This document shows positions 24,811 through 34,762 of a stretch of DNA of 64,000 nucleotides, one piece after another. The notes beneath the pieces were generated by a model that was given only the letters and a program-made list of their open reading frames with translations, was not told the origin of the DNA and searched no databases. Source of the DNA: Pseudomonadota bacterium (GTDB lineage: Bacteria; Pseudomonadota; Gammaproteobacteria; CALCKW01); the NCBI GenBank assembly GCA_039196715.1, contig JBCCUP010000001.1, positions 1 through 64,000 on the forward strand, read 5' to 3'. Position 1 is the first letter of the stretch. Every line of letters starts with the position of its first letter. Both the position numbers and the translations under genes were made by a program.

Positions 24811-25836
24811 CTAGCGCAGTGACACGATCCGGAACTGCACACGCCGGTTGAGCGCGGTGCCGCCGTTGCTCGCCACCGGTCGGCTGTCCGCGTAGCCCGC
24901 GAGTTGCAGGCGGGCGCGGTCTACACCGCGTTGCGCGAGCCCGGTGGCCACCCGCCGTGCGCGCTCGGCCGACAGGCCCAGTGCCGAACCGCCCCACTCC
25001 GCGCCGTCGCTGTGGCCCTGCAACTCGACAACCATCGTCGGGTAGGCCGCGAGCAGTCGCGCCAGCCGGTCGATCTGGGCCACTGCCGCGTCGGTCAGGA
25101 AGGTCGAATCGGGGTTGAAGAGGATGTCGGGCAGTTGCCCCGTGCCCGCGCTGGCGGCGCGTGTCGGCTCAGCTGGTGTGGGCGCGGTCGCGTCCTCGGT
25201 CACCGCCGGGTTTGTTGGCGTCGCCGTCACCGGCGCGAGCACCGGTTGCACCGACGGCGCGGTCCGTTCGCAGTGCGTGATGTCGCCCAGGTGCATGACC
25301 AGCGATACCGTGGTCAGTTGCGTGTCGCTGTCGAAGTAGTCGTAGTCGGCGCGCAGCGCCACCTCGTCGCCCAGTTGCATGCTCGCACTCAGTCCGCCGA
25401 TCAGTGCGGCCGAGGCGTCTTGTCGGGCGGCCACACCCTCGTAGCGCGACCGCACGTGGCCCACACCGAGGGACGCCGAGAGGTCGTAGGCCCGTGTCGC
25501 GTCGCACACGCTGCCGAGGAGTTGTTTGCGACCGACTACGCCTGTCACACGTCGCTCCAGTACACCGTCGGGGTCCAGATACAAATCGCCGAAGTGCGCC
25601 AGCAACACCTCGACTGACAGTGGCTCGGCCGTGTGGCCAACCACCAGTTTCCACGGCAGATCGTCATTGGACCGGATGAAGCCATCGCTGCCACGCACGA
25701 CCGTGGGTGGCGTGGTGTCCGAATCCACGTTGGCGTCGCCCGTCCCCACGCCGAGATACCACTGGGCCTGGGCCGTCGGTGGTGCAATCAGCCCCACGAG
25801 GGCTGCCGCAATCACAGATCGGGAAAGGTGGTTCAT
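24811..25836 (-). CDS. OmpA-family outer-membrane protein
   Basis: This 341-aa protein has a signal peptide (1-24, ending TAQAQW), an N-terminal eight-strand-type barrel starting WYLGVGTGDANVDSD (about 25-190), a Pro/Ala/Thr-rich linker, and a C-terminal OmpA peptidoglycan-binding domain (about 225-341) with [22 protein letters not shown] and YADSRPVASNGGTALNRRVQF. It ties the outer membrane to the cell wall. Start 25836 is chosen for its signal peptide. Confidence 0.9.
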   Translation of the reverse strand: MNHLSRSVIAAALVGLIAPPTAQAQWYLGVGTGDANVDSDTTPPTVVRGSDGFIRSNDDLPWKLVVGHTAEPLSVEVLLAHFGDLYLDPDGVLERRVTGVVGRKQLLGSVCDATRAYDLSASLGVGHVRSRYEGVAARQDASAALIGGLSASMQLGDEVALRADYDYFDSDTQLTTVSLVMHLGDITHCERTAPSVQPVLAPVTATPTNPAVTEDATAPTPAEPTRAASAGTGQLPDILFNPDSTFLTDAAVAQIDRLARLLAAYPTMVVELQGHSDGAEWGGSALGLSAERARRVATGLAQRGVDRARLQLAGYADSRPVASNGGTALNRRVQFRIVSLR

Positions 25837-25943
25837 GTCACTGTCCTGTGAAACGAATTGAACATGCGACGACCCAGGGTTGTTGACCGCGCACGGCGCG
25901 GTCCGGTCACACACGGATTTGCCGGACCGCGAATGGTCAACCG

Positions 25944-25973
25944 TTTACCGACTCTGACGCAAGCGGCTACACT
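25944..25973 (+). promoter_or_regulatory. Likely promoter of the small EF-hand-like lipoprotein gene
   Basis: TTTACC (25944-25949, 4/6 match to -35) is followed after 18 bases by TACACT (25968-25973, 4/6 match to -10), 35 bases before the ATG. The site lies in the 172-base divergent space with the OmpA-like gene. Confidence 0.45.
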
Positions 25974-26008
25974 GACGCCCCCATTGTATTCCCCATGGAG
26001 CTCCGTGC

Positions 26009-26356
26009 ATGCGTAACAGCATGGGTACACTTTTCCTCTCGCTGTCGATTGTGGTGCTGTCCGCGTGCACGCAGGAGACGCAGAACAAGCTCGGGCGGGC
26101 CATGCAGAACTGGACCGGCACCAACGGCGTCCTGGAAATCTACAGCGGCGGCGTACTGGTGAGGCGCTTCATGCGCATCGACAAGATGACCACCGGCACC
26201 GGCACTGACACCGGCGTGCCGCGCGCCTACCGCTTCGGCTACGGCCACCTCGACGCCAACCTCAACGGCGTGATCGACGGTGACGAAAACACCAAGGTGT
26301 ACTTCGAGGTCTCGGATTACTCGACCCAGTACGTCTTCTACGAAAACCCCAACTGA
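26009..26356 (+). CDS. Small lipoprotein with an EF-hand-like loop
   Basis: This 115-aa protein has a lipoprotein signal (SIVVLSAC, lipidated Cys about residue 20). The mature part is unrecognised apart from DANLNGVIDGDE (about residues 82-93), which matches the 12-residue EF-hand loop D-x-N-x-N-G-x-I-D-x-x-E at every canonical position. It may bind Ca2+ in the periplasm. It lies 38 bases before the BolA gene on the same strand. No function can be assigned. Confidence 0.75.
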   Translation: MRNSMGTLFLSLSIVVLSACTQETQNKLGRAMQNWTGTNGVLEIYSGGVLVRRFMRIDKMTTGTGTDTGVPRAYRFGYGHLDANLNGVIDGDENTKVYFEVSDYSTQYVFYENPN

Positions 26357-26394
26357 TCACACGGCGCCGCGCCGCGTGATGCCAGGGACACTGC

Positions 26395-26631
26395 ATGCAA
26401 TTTGAAGCGATGAATCAGGCGCTCACTGACGCCTTCCCGAACGACACCGCACGCCTGGAGGGCGACGGCTACAAGTTCGAAGCCACGGTCATCAGTGCGC
26501 AGTTCGTCGGCAAACGCACCCTGGCCCGCCACAAGCTGGTCTACGCGGCGCTGGAAGCCTTTATCAAATCCGGCGAGCTGCACGCCTTGACCATTGTCGC
26601 AAAGACCCCCGAGGAAGCTGGCGACGCCTGA
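26395..26631 (+). CDS. BolA/IbaG family protein
   Basis: This 78-aa protein has the BolA fold pattern: a variable N-terminus, FEATVISAQFVGKRTLARHKLVYAAL split over residues 28-53 and the late SGELHALTIVAKTPEE. The RxxRHxLVY helix and the HALTI strand are family marks. BolA proteins work with monothiol glutaredoxins in iron-sulfur handling. The short form resembles IbaG rather than BolA. Confidence 0.9.
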   Translation: MQFEAMNQALTDAFPNDTARLEGDGYKFEATVISAQFVGKRTLARHKLVYAALEAFIKSGELHALTIVAKTPEEAGDA

Positions 26632-26651
26632 CCCGCATAGCGCCCCCCACG

Positions 26652-27749
26652 TCACCCGAGCTCGGCCGCAATCGCCTCGAGGGCAGCGAGCGACTGCGCC
26701 GGCAGGAGTTTGTCGATGTGTGGCCGGGCTTGCACGATGCAGGGATCGAGCGCCGGGCCGTTTTCGCGCTCGAGCAGGGGGTGCAACCACAACACCCGTT
26801 TGACCTGGCGCCTCAGTGCGGCCATCTGCTCAGCAAGGTGCGACGGCGGTGCCGTGTCAAAGCCATCGCTGAGAATCAGCACTGTCGAGCGCCGCTTGAG
26901 TGCGGTGCGTGCGTGGCAGCGCAGGAAGGTGTCAATCGCATGGGCGATGCGGGTGCCTCCCCGCCAGACCGGCGCGTCCTGCAACGCCCGATCGAGTCGA
27001 CCGTGCGAGCGCGCAACGTCCCCGAGCGGCATGAGTTCGGTGTCGAAGCCGTACACTTCGCACTGCTCGAACGCCCCCGCCAGCCCCTTTGCAAAGCGCA
27101 GGAAGAAATGGGCGTAGGCCGACATCGACTGCGAGACGTCGACGAACACGACCAGGTGTGGCAACTGCCGACGACGACCCGTGGTCGCGAGCCGTACCGG
27201 TTCACCGCCCGTAGCGTGCGCGCGCCGCAGGGTGCGTGGAAAGTGCAGTCGGCCGTGCGCGCTCGGCCGGCGTCGCCGTGCCAGCCGCCGCCGGATCCGA
27301 CGCGTGAGTTGGTCGATCCAGCGCTCGATATCCGCCATCTCCCGGGGGTCGAAGACCGCAGCGAAGTCGAGGTGTTGTGGCACGCCATCCGACTCCGACG
27401 CGCCAGCCTGCGCCGCGGCGTCGTCGAGTGGGCGTGCGGTCGACTGCGTGGGGGCGACATCCGGCGCAGCCACACCTTGCAACTCCGGATCTGCGCCGTC
27501 GAGATGCACGCGCTCGCGCTCGAACCAGCGGTCAAAGAAGGCGTCGAAGCGGCGCCATTCCTCCCGTGTGCCACAGACCACGCTGCGCATCTGCGCCCGA
27601 AACCGGGCGCGGTGCACAGCCGCCCCCCGATGGGCGACCGAGACGGCGGTCACCGCATCGCCGACCCCGCCGCTGAAACCCGCCGTGCGGGCCGCTGCCA
27701 GGAAAGCCAGGACGCGAGCTTCGATGCGCCAGGCGTCGATGTCAGCCAC
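26652..27749 (-). CDS. VWA-domain protein, CoxE-like
   Basis: This 365-aa protein has a basic N-terminal half and a C-terminal von Willebrand A domain with the MIDAS motif DVSQSMSAY (DxSxS, about residue 200) and later SDGFDTAPP. It is the partner of the MoxR ATPase encoded 3 bases upstream; such pairs act as chaperones in cofactor insertion or enzyme activation. No target gene is next to it. It is third in a tyrS-moxR-VWA operon. Confidence 0.88.
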   Translation of the reverse strand: MADIDAWRIEARVLAFLAAARTAGFSGGVGDAVTAVSVAHRGAAVHRARFRAQMRSVVCGTREEWRRFDAFFDRWFERERVHLDGADPELQGVAAPDVAPTQSTARPLDDAAAQAGASESDGVPQHLDFAAVFDPREMADIERWIDQLTRRIRRRLARRRRPSAHGRLHFPRTLRRAHATGGEPVRLATTGRRRQLPHLVVFVDVSQSMSAYAHFFLRFAKGLAGAFEQCEVYGFDTELMPLGDVARSHGRLDRALQDAPVWRGGTRIAHAIDTFLRCHARTALKRRSTVLILSDGFDTAPPSHLAEQMAALRRQVKRVLWLHPLLERENGPALDPCIVQARPHIDKLLPAQSLAALEAIAAELG

Positions 27750-27752
27750 GGG

Positions 27753-28634
27753 TCACGTCGAGGCGGACGCGTCGAGCAACTCGGCGAGGCGCTGGTCGGT
27801 CAACACCGATTGATCGGCCCGCGTCTTGAGCAAGCAGACGAAGCTCTGCCGCACCCGGTCACGATCGCCTTCAAGTGACACCACACCGAGCCCGAGCAAC
27901 GCCGCACACCAGTCCACTGTCTCGGCGACACCCGGCACCTTGACGAGGTCGTCGCCGCGCAGGGACTGGACCAGCGCAACAGCCTGTTTGGCAAGGTTGT
28001 CACCGATGGATGGCAGCCGAGCCTTGACGATGTCGAGCTCGAGTGCCGCGTCGGGGTAGTCGATGAAGTAGTACAGGCACCGACGGCGCAGCGCGTCGGA
28101 CAGCTCACGCGTGCCGTTCGAGGTCAGGATGACCCGCGGATGGGAGTGCGCGCGCAGCGTGCCGAGCTCGGGCACGGTGACCTGGAAGTCTGACAGCAAC
28201 TCGAGCAGAAAGGCCTCGAATTCCTCGTCCGCGCGGTCGATCTCGTCGATCAACAACACGCAAGGCTCACGCTGGCGAATGGCACGCAACAGCGGTCGCT
28301 CGAGCAGGTAGGCTTCACTGAACAGCCCGCTCTCGTTAGCCTCGAGCGCTGCCGCTTCGCTCTGCTGGCGCGCCGCGAGCAACTGGCGCGGGTAGTTCCA
28401 GTCGTAGAGTGCGGCGCTCGCATCGAGCCCCTCGAAGCACTGCAAGCGTACCAATTCGGTGTCCATCGACTGCGCCAGCGCCTGCGCAAGGCCGGTCTTG
28501 CCAACCCCGGCCTCGCCTTCGAGCAACACCGGCTTGTTCAGCGCCTGGGCGAGCTCGATGCACGCAGAGAGCTCTGCATCCGCGATGTAGCCGACGTGCG
28601 CGAGCGCCGCCTGCGTCTTGTCGAAACCGGTCAT
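27753..28634 (-). CDS. MoxR-family AAA+ ATPase
   Basis: This 293-aa ATPase has Walker A LEGEAGVGKTGLA (about residues 33-45), Walker B VLLIDEIDRADEEFE near 112, and sensor 1 ILTSNGTRELSDALRRRC. It is of the CoxD-like MoxR type. The start at 28634 is fixed by the ATGA overlap with tyrS; a longer open frame inside tyrS is rejected. It works with the VWA protein encoded next. Confidence 0.9.
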   Translation of the reverse strand: MTGFDKTQAALAHVGYIADAELSACIELAQALNKPVLLEGEAGVGKTGLAQALAQSMDTELVRLQCFEGLDASAALYDWNYPRQLLAARQQSEAAALEANESGLFSEAYLLERPLLRAIRQREPCVLLIDEIDRADEEFEAFLLELLSDFQVTVPELGTLRAHSHPRVILTSNGTRELSDALRRRCLYYFIDYPDAALELDIVKARLPSIGDNLAKQAVALVQSLRGDDLVKVPGVAETVDWCAALLGLGVVSLEGDRDRVRQSFVCLLKTRADQSVLTDQRLAELLDASAST

Positions 28635-29920
28635 GACCAACGCAGCGCGTGCCAGTTCTTCTTGCCGCGGCGGATCAGAACCGTCCGGCCGTGCAAGAGA
28701 TGCTCTGCCGACAGAATGCACTCGGCGTCGACCTTGTCGCCGTTCACGGCAACCGCGCCATTGTGCAGGAACTCACGCGCCTGCCGCCGCGAGCTGGCCA
28801 GCGAGGTCTGCGGCAGCAGCTCGACCAGCGCCGCCGCCTCGCCGCCGAGGTCGCTCAGCGCATGGTCGCTGTGCGGCACGTCTGCGAACACGTCGTCCAG
28901 CATGGCACTGTCCAGTGCGCGAAGGTCCCCCCCGAACAGCGCCTGGTTGGCGTTCTCCACCGCAGCCAGCTGCGCCTCGCCGTGCAGCATGCGGGTCATC
29001 TCGCTGGCGAGCCGACGCTGCGCGGTGCGCAGGTGCGGCGCAACAGCGTGCTCCGCTTCGACCGCGTCAACCGTGTCACGGTCCAGGAAGGTGAACCAGC
29101 GCAGAAACTTGATCACGTCGGCGTCGACGACGTTGAACCAGTACTGGTAGAAGGCGTAAGGCGACGTGCGGTCGGCCGACAACCACACCGCGTTGCCGGC
29201 GGACTTGCCGACCTTGGTTCCGTCACTGAGGGTGAGCAGCTTGTTGGTCACACCAAAGGCTGCGCCGTCGTCGCCCTCGCCGCGATGGCGACGGATGAGG
29301 TCCATACCGCCGACAATGTTGCCGTACTGATCCGACCCTGCGAGTTGCACTGTGCAGCCGTGGGTGCGGTTGAGGTGCAGGAAGTCGTAGGCCTGCAACA
29401 ACATGTAGCTGAACTCGGTGTAGCTGATGCCTTGTTCCCGGTTGTTCAGGCGTTCGGCGACCGAGTCTTTCTTGATCATCGCGTTGACCGAGAAGTGCTT
29501 GCCGACGTCGCGCAGCATCTCGATGTAGCCGAGCTGTCCCAACCAATCGTGGTTGTTGACGATGACCGCGGCATGGGGGTTGGCCGGGTCGAAGTCCAGC
29601 AAGCGCTCCAGCACGAGGCGCTGCCGGGCGATGTTGCTCTCGATGGTGGCCTCGTCGAGCAGCTGTCGCTCGCTGTCGCGCCCGGAGGGGTCACCGATGC
29701 GGCCGGTACCGCCACCCATGACGACAATCGGCCTGTGCCCGGCGCGCTGCCAGGTCATCAGCAGCTTGATCGCGATGAAGTTGCCCACCGTCAGGCTGTC
29801 GGCCGTCGGGTCAAAACCGCAGTAGGCCACACGGCCCGGAGTCTCGAGGTGGGTTTCCACCCCCGGGCCGGCAGTCTGGTGCATCATGTCGCGCCAGGTC
29901 AGTTCGTCTAGAAAGTTCAT
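28631..29920 (-). CDS. tyrS: Tyrosyl-tRNA synthetase with an atypical HIGH motif
   Basis: This 429-aa class I synthetase charges tRNA-Tyr. The frame is complete: CGFDPTADSLTVGNFIA, VMGGGTGRIGDPSG, TEFSYMLLQAYDF, AGSDQYGNI, the KMSKS-type KVGKSAGNAVWL, and a C-terminal S4 domain with REFLHNGAVAVNGDKV. At the HIGH position (residues 44-47) it reads TVGN, so both histidines are replaced. I take it as a clade variant, because every other motif is intact. It is the only tyrS in the window and starts a tyrS-moxR-VWA operon. Confidence 0.93.
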   Translation of the reverse strand: MNFLDELTWRDMMHQTAGPGVETHLETPGRVAYCGFDPTADSLTVGNFIAIKLLMTWQRAGHRPIVVMGGGTGRIGDPSGRDSERQLLDEATIESNIARQRLVLERLLDFDPANPHAAVIVNNHDWLGQLGYIEMLRDVGKHFSVNAMIKKDSVAERLNNREQGISYTEFSYMLLQAYDFLHLNRTHGCTVQLAGSDQYGNIVGGMDLIRRHRGEGDDGAAFGVTNKLLTLSDGTKVGKSAGNAVWLSADRTSPYAFYQYWFNVVDADVIKFLRWFTFLDRDTVDAVEAEHAVAPHLRTAQRRLASEMTRMLHGEAQLAAVENANQALFGGDLRALDSAMLDDVFADVPHSDHALSDLGGEAAALVELLPQTSLASSRRQAREFLHNGAVAVNGDKVDAECILSAEHLLHGRTVLIRRGKKNWHALRWS

Positions 29921-29996
29921 GGGTCCGGTGCCTTGGGCAAACTCCCCGCATGCTACTGAGCCGTTCTGGCTCGGGCAACCGTCTGCGCGATCGGAT

Positions 29997-31787
29997 TCAG
30001 AAGGCGGACGGCGCCACCTTCAACACTTCCTCGACCGTCGTCAGGCCCTCGGCCACCTTGGCCGCACCGCCAACCCGCATCGGTCGCATGCCGTTGGCGT
30101 AGGCGCGCTTGCGCAGTGTGTCGACATCCGCGCCGTCGCGCACCAGGGCACGCAGCGCGTCATCGAGCACGAGCATCTCATGGATACCGACGCGCCCGGT
30201 GAACCCGGTGTTTCGGCACTCGAGGCAACCGGCGGGCCGGTGCGCCCGGGTTGGCAGCTTGGCTTTCCAGGGGTCGAGGAGCCCCGTCCACACGTCGGGC
30301 TCGACCGACGACGGCGTCTTGCAGTGCGGGCACAACGTGCGCACGAGGCGCTGTGCCATGACGCCTACCAGCGTCGCGTTGATCAGGTAGTGCGGGATGC
30401 CGAATTCCGCCAGGCGAACCACCGCGGACGGCGCGTCGTTGGTGTGCAGTGTCGAGAGCACCAGGTGCCCGGTGAGCGCGGCCTGCACCGCCATCATCGC
30501 CGTCTCGGCGTCGCGGATTTCGCCCACCATGATCACGTCGGGGTCCTGCCTGAGCAGCGTCCGCACGCCGGCGGCGAAGTCCACGCCAATGCTGGGTTGC
30601 ACCTGCATCTGGTTGAACGCCGGCTCCACCAGCTCGATCGGGTCCTCCACGGTACAGACGTTGACGTCCGGCGTGGCGAGCAGCTTCAAGCTGGTGTACA
30701 GGGTGCTGGTCTTGCCGCTGCCGGTCGGCCCGGTAACCAGGACGATGCCGTGCGGTCGCTCGAGCATGGACCGCCAGGCGGCACTCTCCTCGCGCGACAT
30801 GCCAAGCGCCGAGAGGTCGCGCGAGACCACCTCGGGGTTGAACACCCGCATGACCAGTTTCTCGCCGAACACCGTCGGCATGGTCGACAGGCGCAGCTCG
30901 ATCTCTTTCTCGGCGGCGTCGCGGGTCTTGATTCGGCCGTCTTGCGGTTTGCGCTTCTCGGACACGTCCATGCGACCGAGGATCTTCAAGCGGCTTGTCA
31001 CCGCGAGTCCGACCGTGTCGGGCATGTCGTAGACCGAGTGCAGCACGCCGTCGATCCGAAACCGCACGCTCAGGTTGTCGCGCCGAGGCTCCATGTGGAT
31101 GTCGCTGGCGCGCTGGTCAAAGGCGTACTGCAACAGCCAGTCGACAATGCTGACGACGTGCCGGTCGTTGGCGTCCAGGTTGCCCTTGCGGCCGAGCTCC
31201 ATCAGTTGCTCGAGGTTGTGGACACTCGGCGCGGCATCGCGTTTTTCCTGGCGCGCGCCCTTGACCGATTTGGCCAGGCTGTAAAACTCCAGGGCGAAGC
31301 GTTTGAGCTCGCTCGGCGCGAGCAACACCCGCTCGATGTCGCGTTGCAGCAGCCGGGCGAGTTCCTCGACCCAGCCGGTTTCAAAGGGCTCGGAGGTCGC
31401 GAAGGTCACGCGCGCGTTGGTCACCGCCACCGCGAGGATGCCGTGCCGCTCGGCGTAGCTGTAGGACACCATTTCGGTCACGGCGGCCACGTCGACCTTC
31501 AGCGGGTCGACGGTGTGTACCGGCAAGCCGCAGTAGTCCGAGAGCCAGCGCAGCAGCGCTGCGGTGTCGAGCACGGTGCCGTCCCCGGGCTGCTCGAAGC
31601 GCTGTGCCGCGACGAAGTCCACCGGGTGCTGGCGGCTGTTTGCCCGGATCGGCGCGAGCTTGATCAAGGTGTTGCGCTGTTCGCTGTTGATCAGCCCGTC
31701 GGCGGCGAGTGCCTCGGTGAGCTGCTCCAGGCGCAGCGGCCCGGGCGGAAAACGCGCTGGCGCGGTCGGGCTCGTTGAGTTCTCCAT
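29997..31787 (-). CDS. GspE/PilB-type secretion ATPase (orphan)
   Basis: This 596-aa hexameric ATPase family member drives type II secretion or type IV pilus assembly. It has a GSPII_E N-terminal domain (about 90-190), Walker A GPTGSGKTSTLY near residue 360, the Asp and His boxes with MVGEIRDAETAMMAVQAALT and STLHTNDA, and the zinc site CPHCKTPS...CLECRNTG near 500. Start 31787 is the ATG with an overall family-like length. No other secretion or pilus gene is nearby. The substrate system must be elsewhere, or it has a separate function. Confidence 0.9.
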   Translation of the reverse strand: MENSTSPTAPARFPPGPLRLEQLTEALAADGLINSEQRNTLIKLAPIRANSRQHPVDFVAAQRFEQPGDGTVLDTAALLRWLSDYCGLPVHTVDPLKVDVAAVTEMVSYSYAERHGILAVAVTNARVTFATSEPFETGWVEELARLLQRDIERVLLAPSELKRFALEFYSLAKSVKGARQEKRDAAPSVHNLEQLMELGRKGNLDANDRHVVSIVDWLLQYAFDQRASDIHMEPRRDNLSVRFRIDGVLHSVYDMPDTVGLAVTSRLKILGRMDVSEKRKPQDGRIKTRDAAEKEIELRLSTMPTVFGEKLVMRVFNPEVVSRDLSALGMSREESAAWRSMLERPHGIVLVTGPTGSGKTSTLYTSLKLLATPDVNVCTVEDPIELVEPAFNQMQVQPSIGVDFAAGVRTLLRQDPDVIMVGEIRDAETAMMAVQAALTGHLVLSTLHTNDAPSAVVRLAEFGIPHYLINATLVGVMAQRLVRTLCPHCKTPSSVEPDVWTGLLDPWKAKLPTRAHRPAGCLECRNTGFTGRVGIHEMLVLDDALRALVRDGADVDTLRKRAYANGMRPMRVGGAAKVAEGLTTVEEVLKVAPSAF

Positions 31788-31911
31788 CGGGGGTCCGGCG
31801 GGCTGCGCTAGGGTCGAGTTTCGAGTGTAGTGCCTACAGGGCGAGGCGGGACTGGCCGGTGTCGCGCGTGCGCGAGCGCCGTTGGCCCGCTGCGATACAC
31901 TGGCGTTTTGA

Positions 31912-32891
<980 letters not shown>

Positions 32892-32903
32892 GTCACCGGC
32901 CGC

Positions 32904-33608
32904 TCACGCCGTAACCCGCGCCACCATCGGGATCGACACACGGCGCTTTTCCGCGAGCGACTGCCTGTGCAAGGCCTCGGCCAACGCCTCGAGGTACGCC
33001 GCGTCCCGCGGACACCGGCGGGCGACGTACTCGACCACGTCGTCCGGAATCTGCAGACCGTAGCGGTCGGCGTGTGCGCGAAAATGCAGACGCAGCGCCT
33101 CGTCGCTCAGCGGGTCTATTCGCAGCACCGGCCCCCACATCAGACGTGACTGCAGGTCGGCCAGCACGAAGGAGACCGCCGCCGGCGGCCGGGCCGCGGA
33201 CACCACCAGCTGCGCACCGCGCGTGCGCAGGGTTTCAAAGGCATCGAGCAGGTTGCGCTCGCCCTCCAGGTCGCCGGCGACCCCGTCCACGTCGTCCACA
33301 CAGAGGAGCGACACGCCGTCCAATGCGACACCCCGCACCACCTCATCGGTGCCGATACAGCGCGCCGACCGCCCGTGGGCGCGGGCGCAGTGGACGCTGC
33401 TCAGCAAGAGGTGCGATTTGCCTGCGCCCGCCGTGCCCCAGAGGAACACGACGGTTTCACGCGCCGCCGATGACGCCGCCTCCGCGTAGCCTAGCGCATG
33501 GGCACGCAGCAGGGGCACGACCGGGTCGGTGGCCGCCGTCCAGTAGTTCTCGAAGCGTGGCGGCCGCTCGACCTGCAGGTCGAGCGGCAACTGCGGGGTG
33601 CCGGTCAC
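32904..33608 (-). CDS. hda: DnaA regulatory inactivator Hda
   Basis: This 234-aa AAA+ protein, with the sliding clamp, stimulates hydrolysis of DnaA-bound ATP and so limits replication starts. It has the N-terminal clamp-binding motif QLPLDL (residues 6-11), Walker A LWGTAGAGKSHLLL near 56, and a Walker B LLCVDDVDGVAGD. The start is GTG at 33608, 7 bases after the DUF2066 stop. Length equals E. coli Hda (233). Confidence 0.9.
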   Translation of the reverse strand: MTGTPQLPLDLQVERPPRFENYWTAATDPVVPLLRAHALGYAEAASSAARETVVFLWGTAGAGKSHLLLSSVHCARAHGRSARCIGTDEVVRGVALDGVSLLCVDDVDGVAGDLEGERNLLDAFETLRTRGAQLVVSAARPPAAVSFVLADLQSRLMWGPVLRIDPLSDEALRLHFRAHADRYGLQIPDDVVEYVARRCPRDAAYLEALAEALHRQSLAEKRRVSIPMVARVTA

Positions 33609-33615
33609 AGGGGTC

Positions 33616-34674
33616 TCAGCGCACGAGCAGGTAGCTGAGGTCCGCGGCGCGTTGGCCGGCGACCGCCTCCGACTGCGAGGGCAGGATCACCTGGAGCTGT
33701 GGGATGGTTGCCAGCGTCTGCGCCACACTCGGCACATCGCCGGCCTCGCGCAAGACGAACAACAACTGGCCGCCGGACACCGCCGCAATCCGGACCTGAC
33801 CGGTGCGAAACCGCTCGCGCAGCTCGATCAAAACCCAAGCGTAGTCGGTCGCGCGCACGGCGCCGCCGATCGCCAGCGTGACGTCGCCGGCGCTCGACCC
33901 GAAACCGCCCGCCGCTTGTGCCGCCGCGGCCAGGGCCGCCGCCCGACCCTGGTAGGCGGTCAGGCCGATCTGCAGCATGTCGCTGAGCGAGCCCGCGCTG
34001 GACCAGCGTTCACTTGCGCCAAGCAGCGTCCAGTCACCCCGCCACTGGTCACCATCAGCGGTCATGCGCAGCACCACCACCTGGCTTGCCGGGTAGGATT
34101 GCGACGCCGGCAGCAGCCGCGACTCGTCGGCGTTGCGGATATCCCGCGTGGAGAGACCGGCCTGTTGCAAGGCGTCGTCACGCGGGTACAACAGGGGTTG
34201 TCCGATGGCGTTCGCGATTTGATCGAGGGTGTCGGGCAACACCCCCTGGGCGCCTTCGGTGAGCACCAGGTCTTCGGTGTCCTGCGCCACCACCAACCAG
34301 AGCAGCGCGGCCTCGACCCCGGGCACGTCGGTCGGCTCGCCGACCAGCGACGACACCCGCGCACGAATCGCGGTTTCGTCGAACTGCAAGCGCAACACTA
34401 TCTGGCCCGCGTCGTCGGTCAGGTAGCCGTAACGCTGCACGAAATCGTTGGCCTCGCCGGCGATTTCGCGGCGCTCGCTCGCCGTCATCGGGTGATCCGA
34501 CGGGTAGAGCTCGCCGAGCACGTTGAACAGCGCCCGAATCGCCCCGGCAGCACGCTCCGAATCGCCGCGACTCGGGACGGTGATCCGCGATTCCAGGCTG
34601 GCCGCGTGGGCCAGCGGCGCTGCCGTGCCCGCAACCACCGAGGCGAAAACCAGTAAGAAGCCGAGTGAGCGCAT
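33616..34674 (-). CDS. Exported DUF2066 protein
   Basis: This 352-aa protein has a signal peptide (1-24, ending APLAHAAS). The mature part starts LESRITVPSRGDSERAAGAI and continues with the VQRYGYLTDDAGQIVLRLQF pattern of DUF2066. Function unknown; probably periplasmic. It is divergent from purM and followed by hda, an order common in gammaproteobacteria. Confidence 0.85.
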   Translation of the reverse strand: MRSLGFLLVFASVVAGTAAPLAHAASLESRITVPSRGDSERAAGAIRALFNVLGELYPSDHPMTASERREIAGEANDFVQRYGYLTDDAGQIVLRLQFDETAIRARVSSLVGEPTDVPGVEAALLWLVVAQDTEDLVLTEGAQGVLPDTLDQIANAIGQPLLYPRDDALQQAGLSTRDIRNADESRLLPASQSYPASQVVVLRMTADGDQWRGDWTLLGASERWSSAGSLSDMLQIGLTAYQGRAAALAAAAQAAGGFGSSAGDVTLAIGGAVRATDYAWVLIELRERFRTGQVRIAAVSGGQLLFVLREAGDVPSVAQTLATIPQLQVILPSQSEAVAGQRAADLSYLLVR

Positions 34675-34762
34675 CGTTGAGCACCAAGCAGGGGATCGGG
34701 GGCCGAGACCGTGGACGCACAGTGTAGAATAGCCGGTTGACCTGCTCCAAACGGGAACGCCC

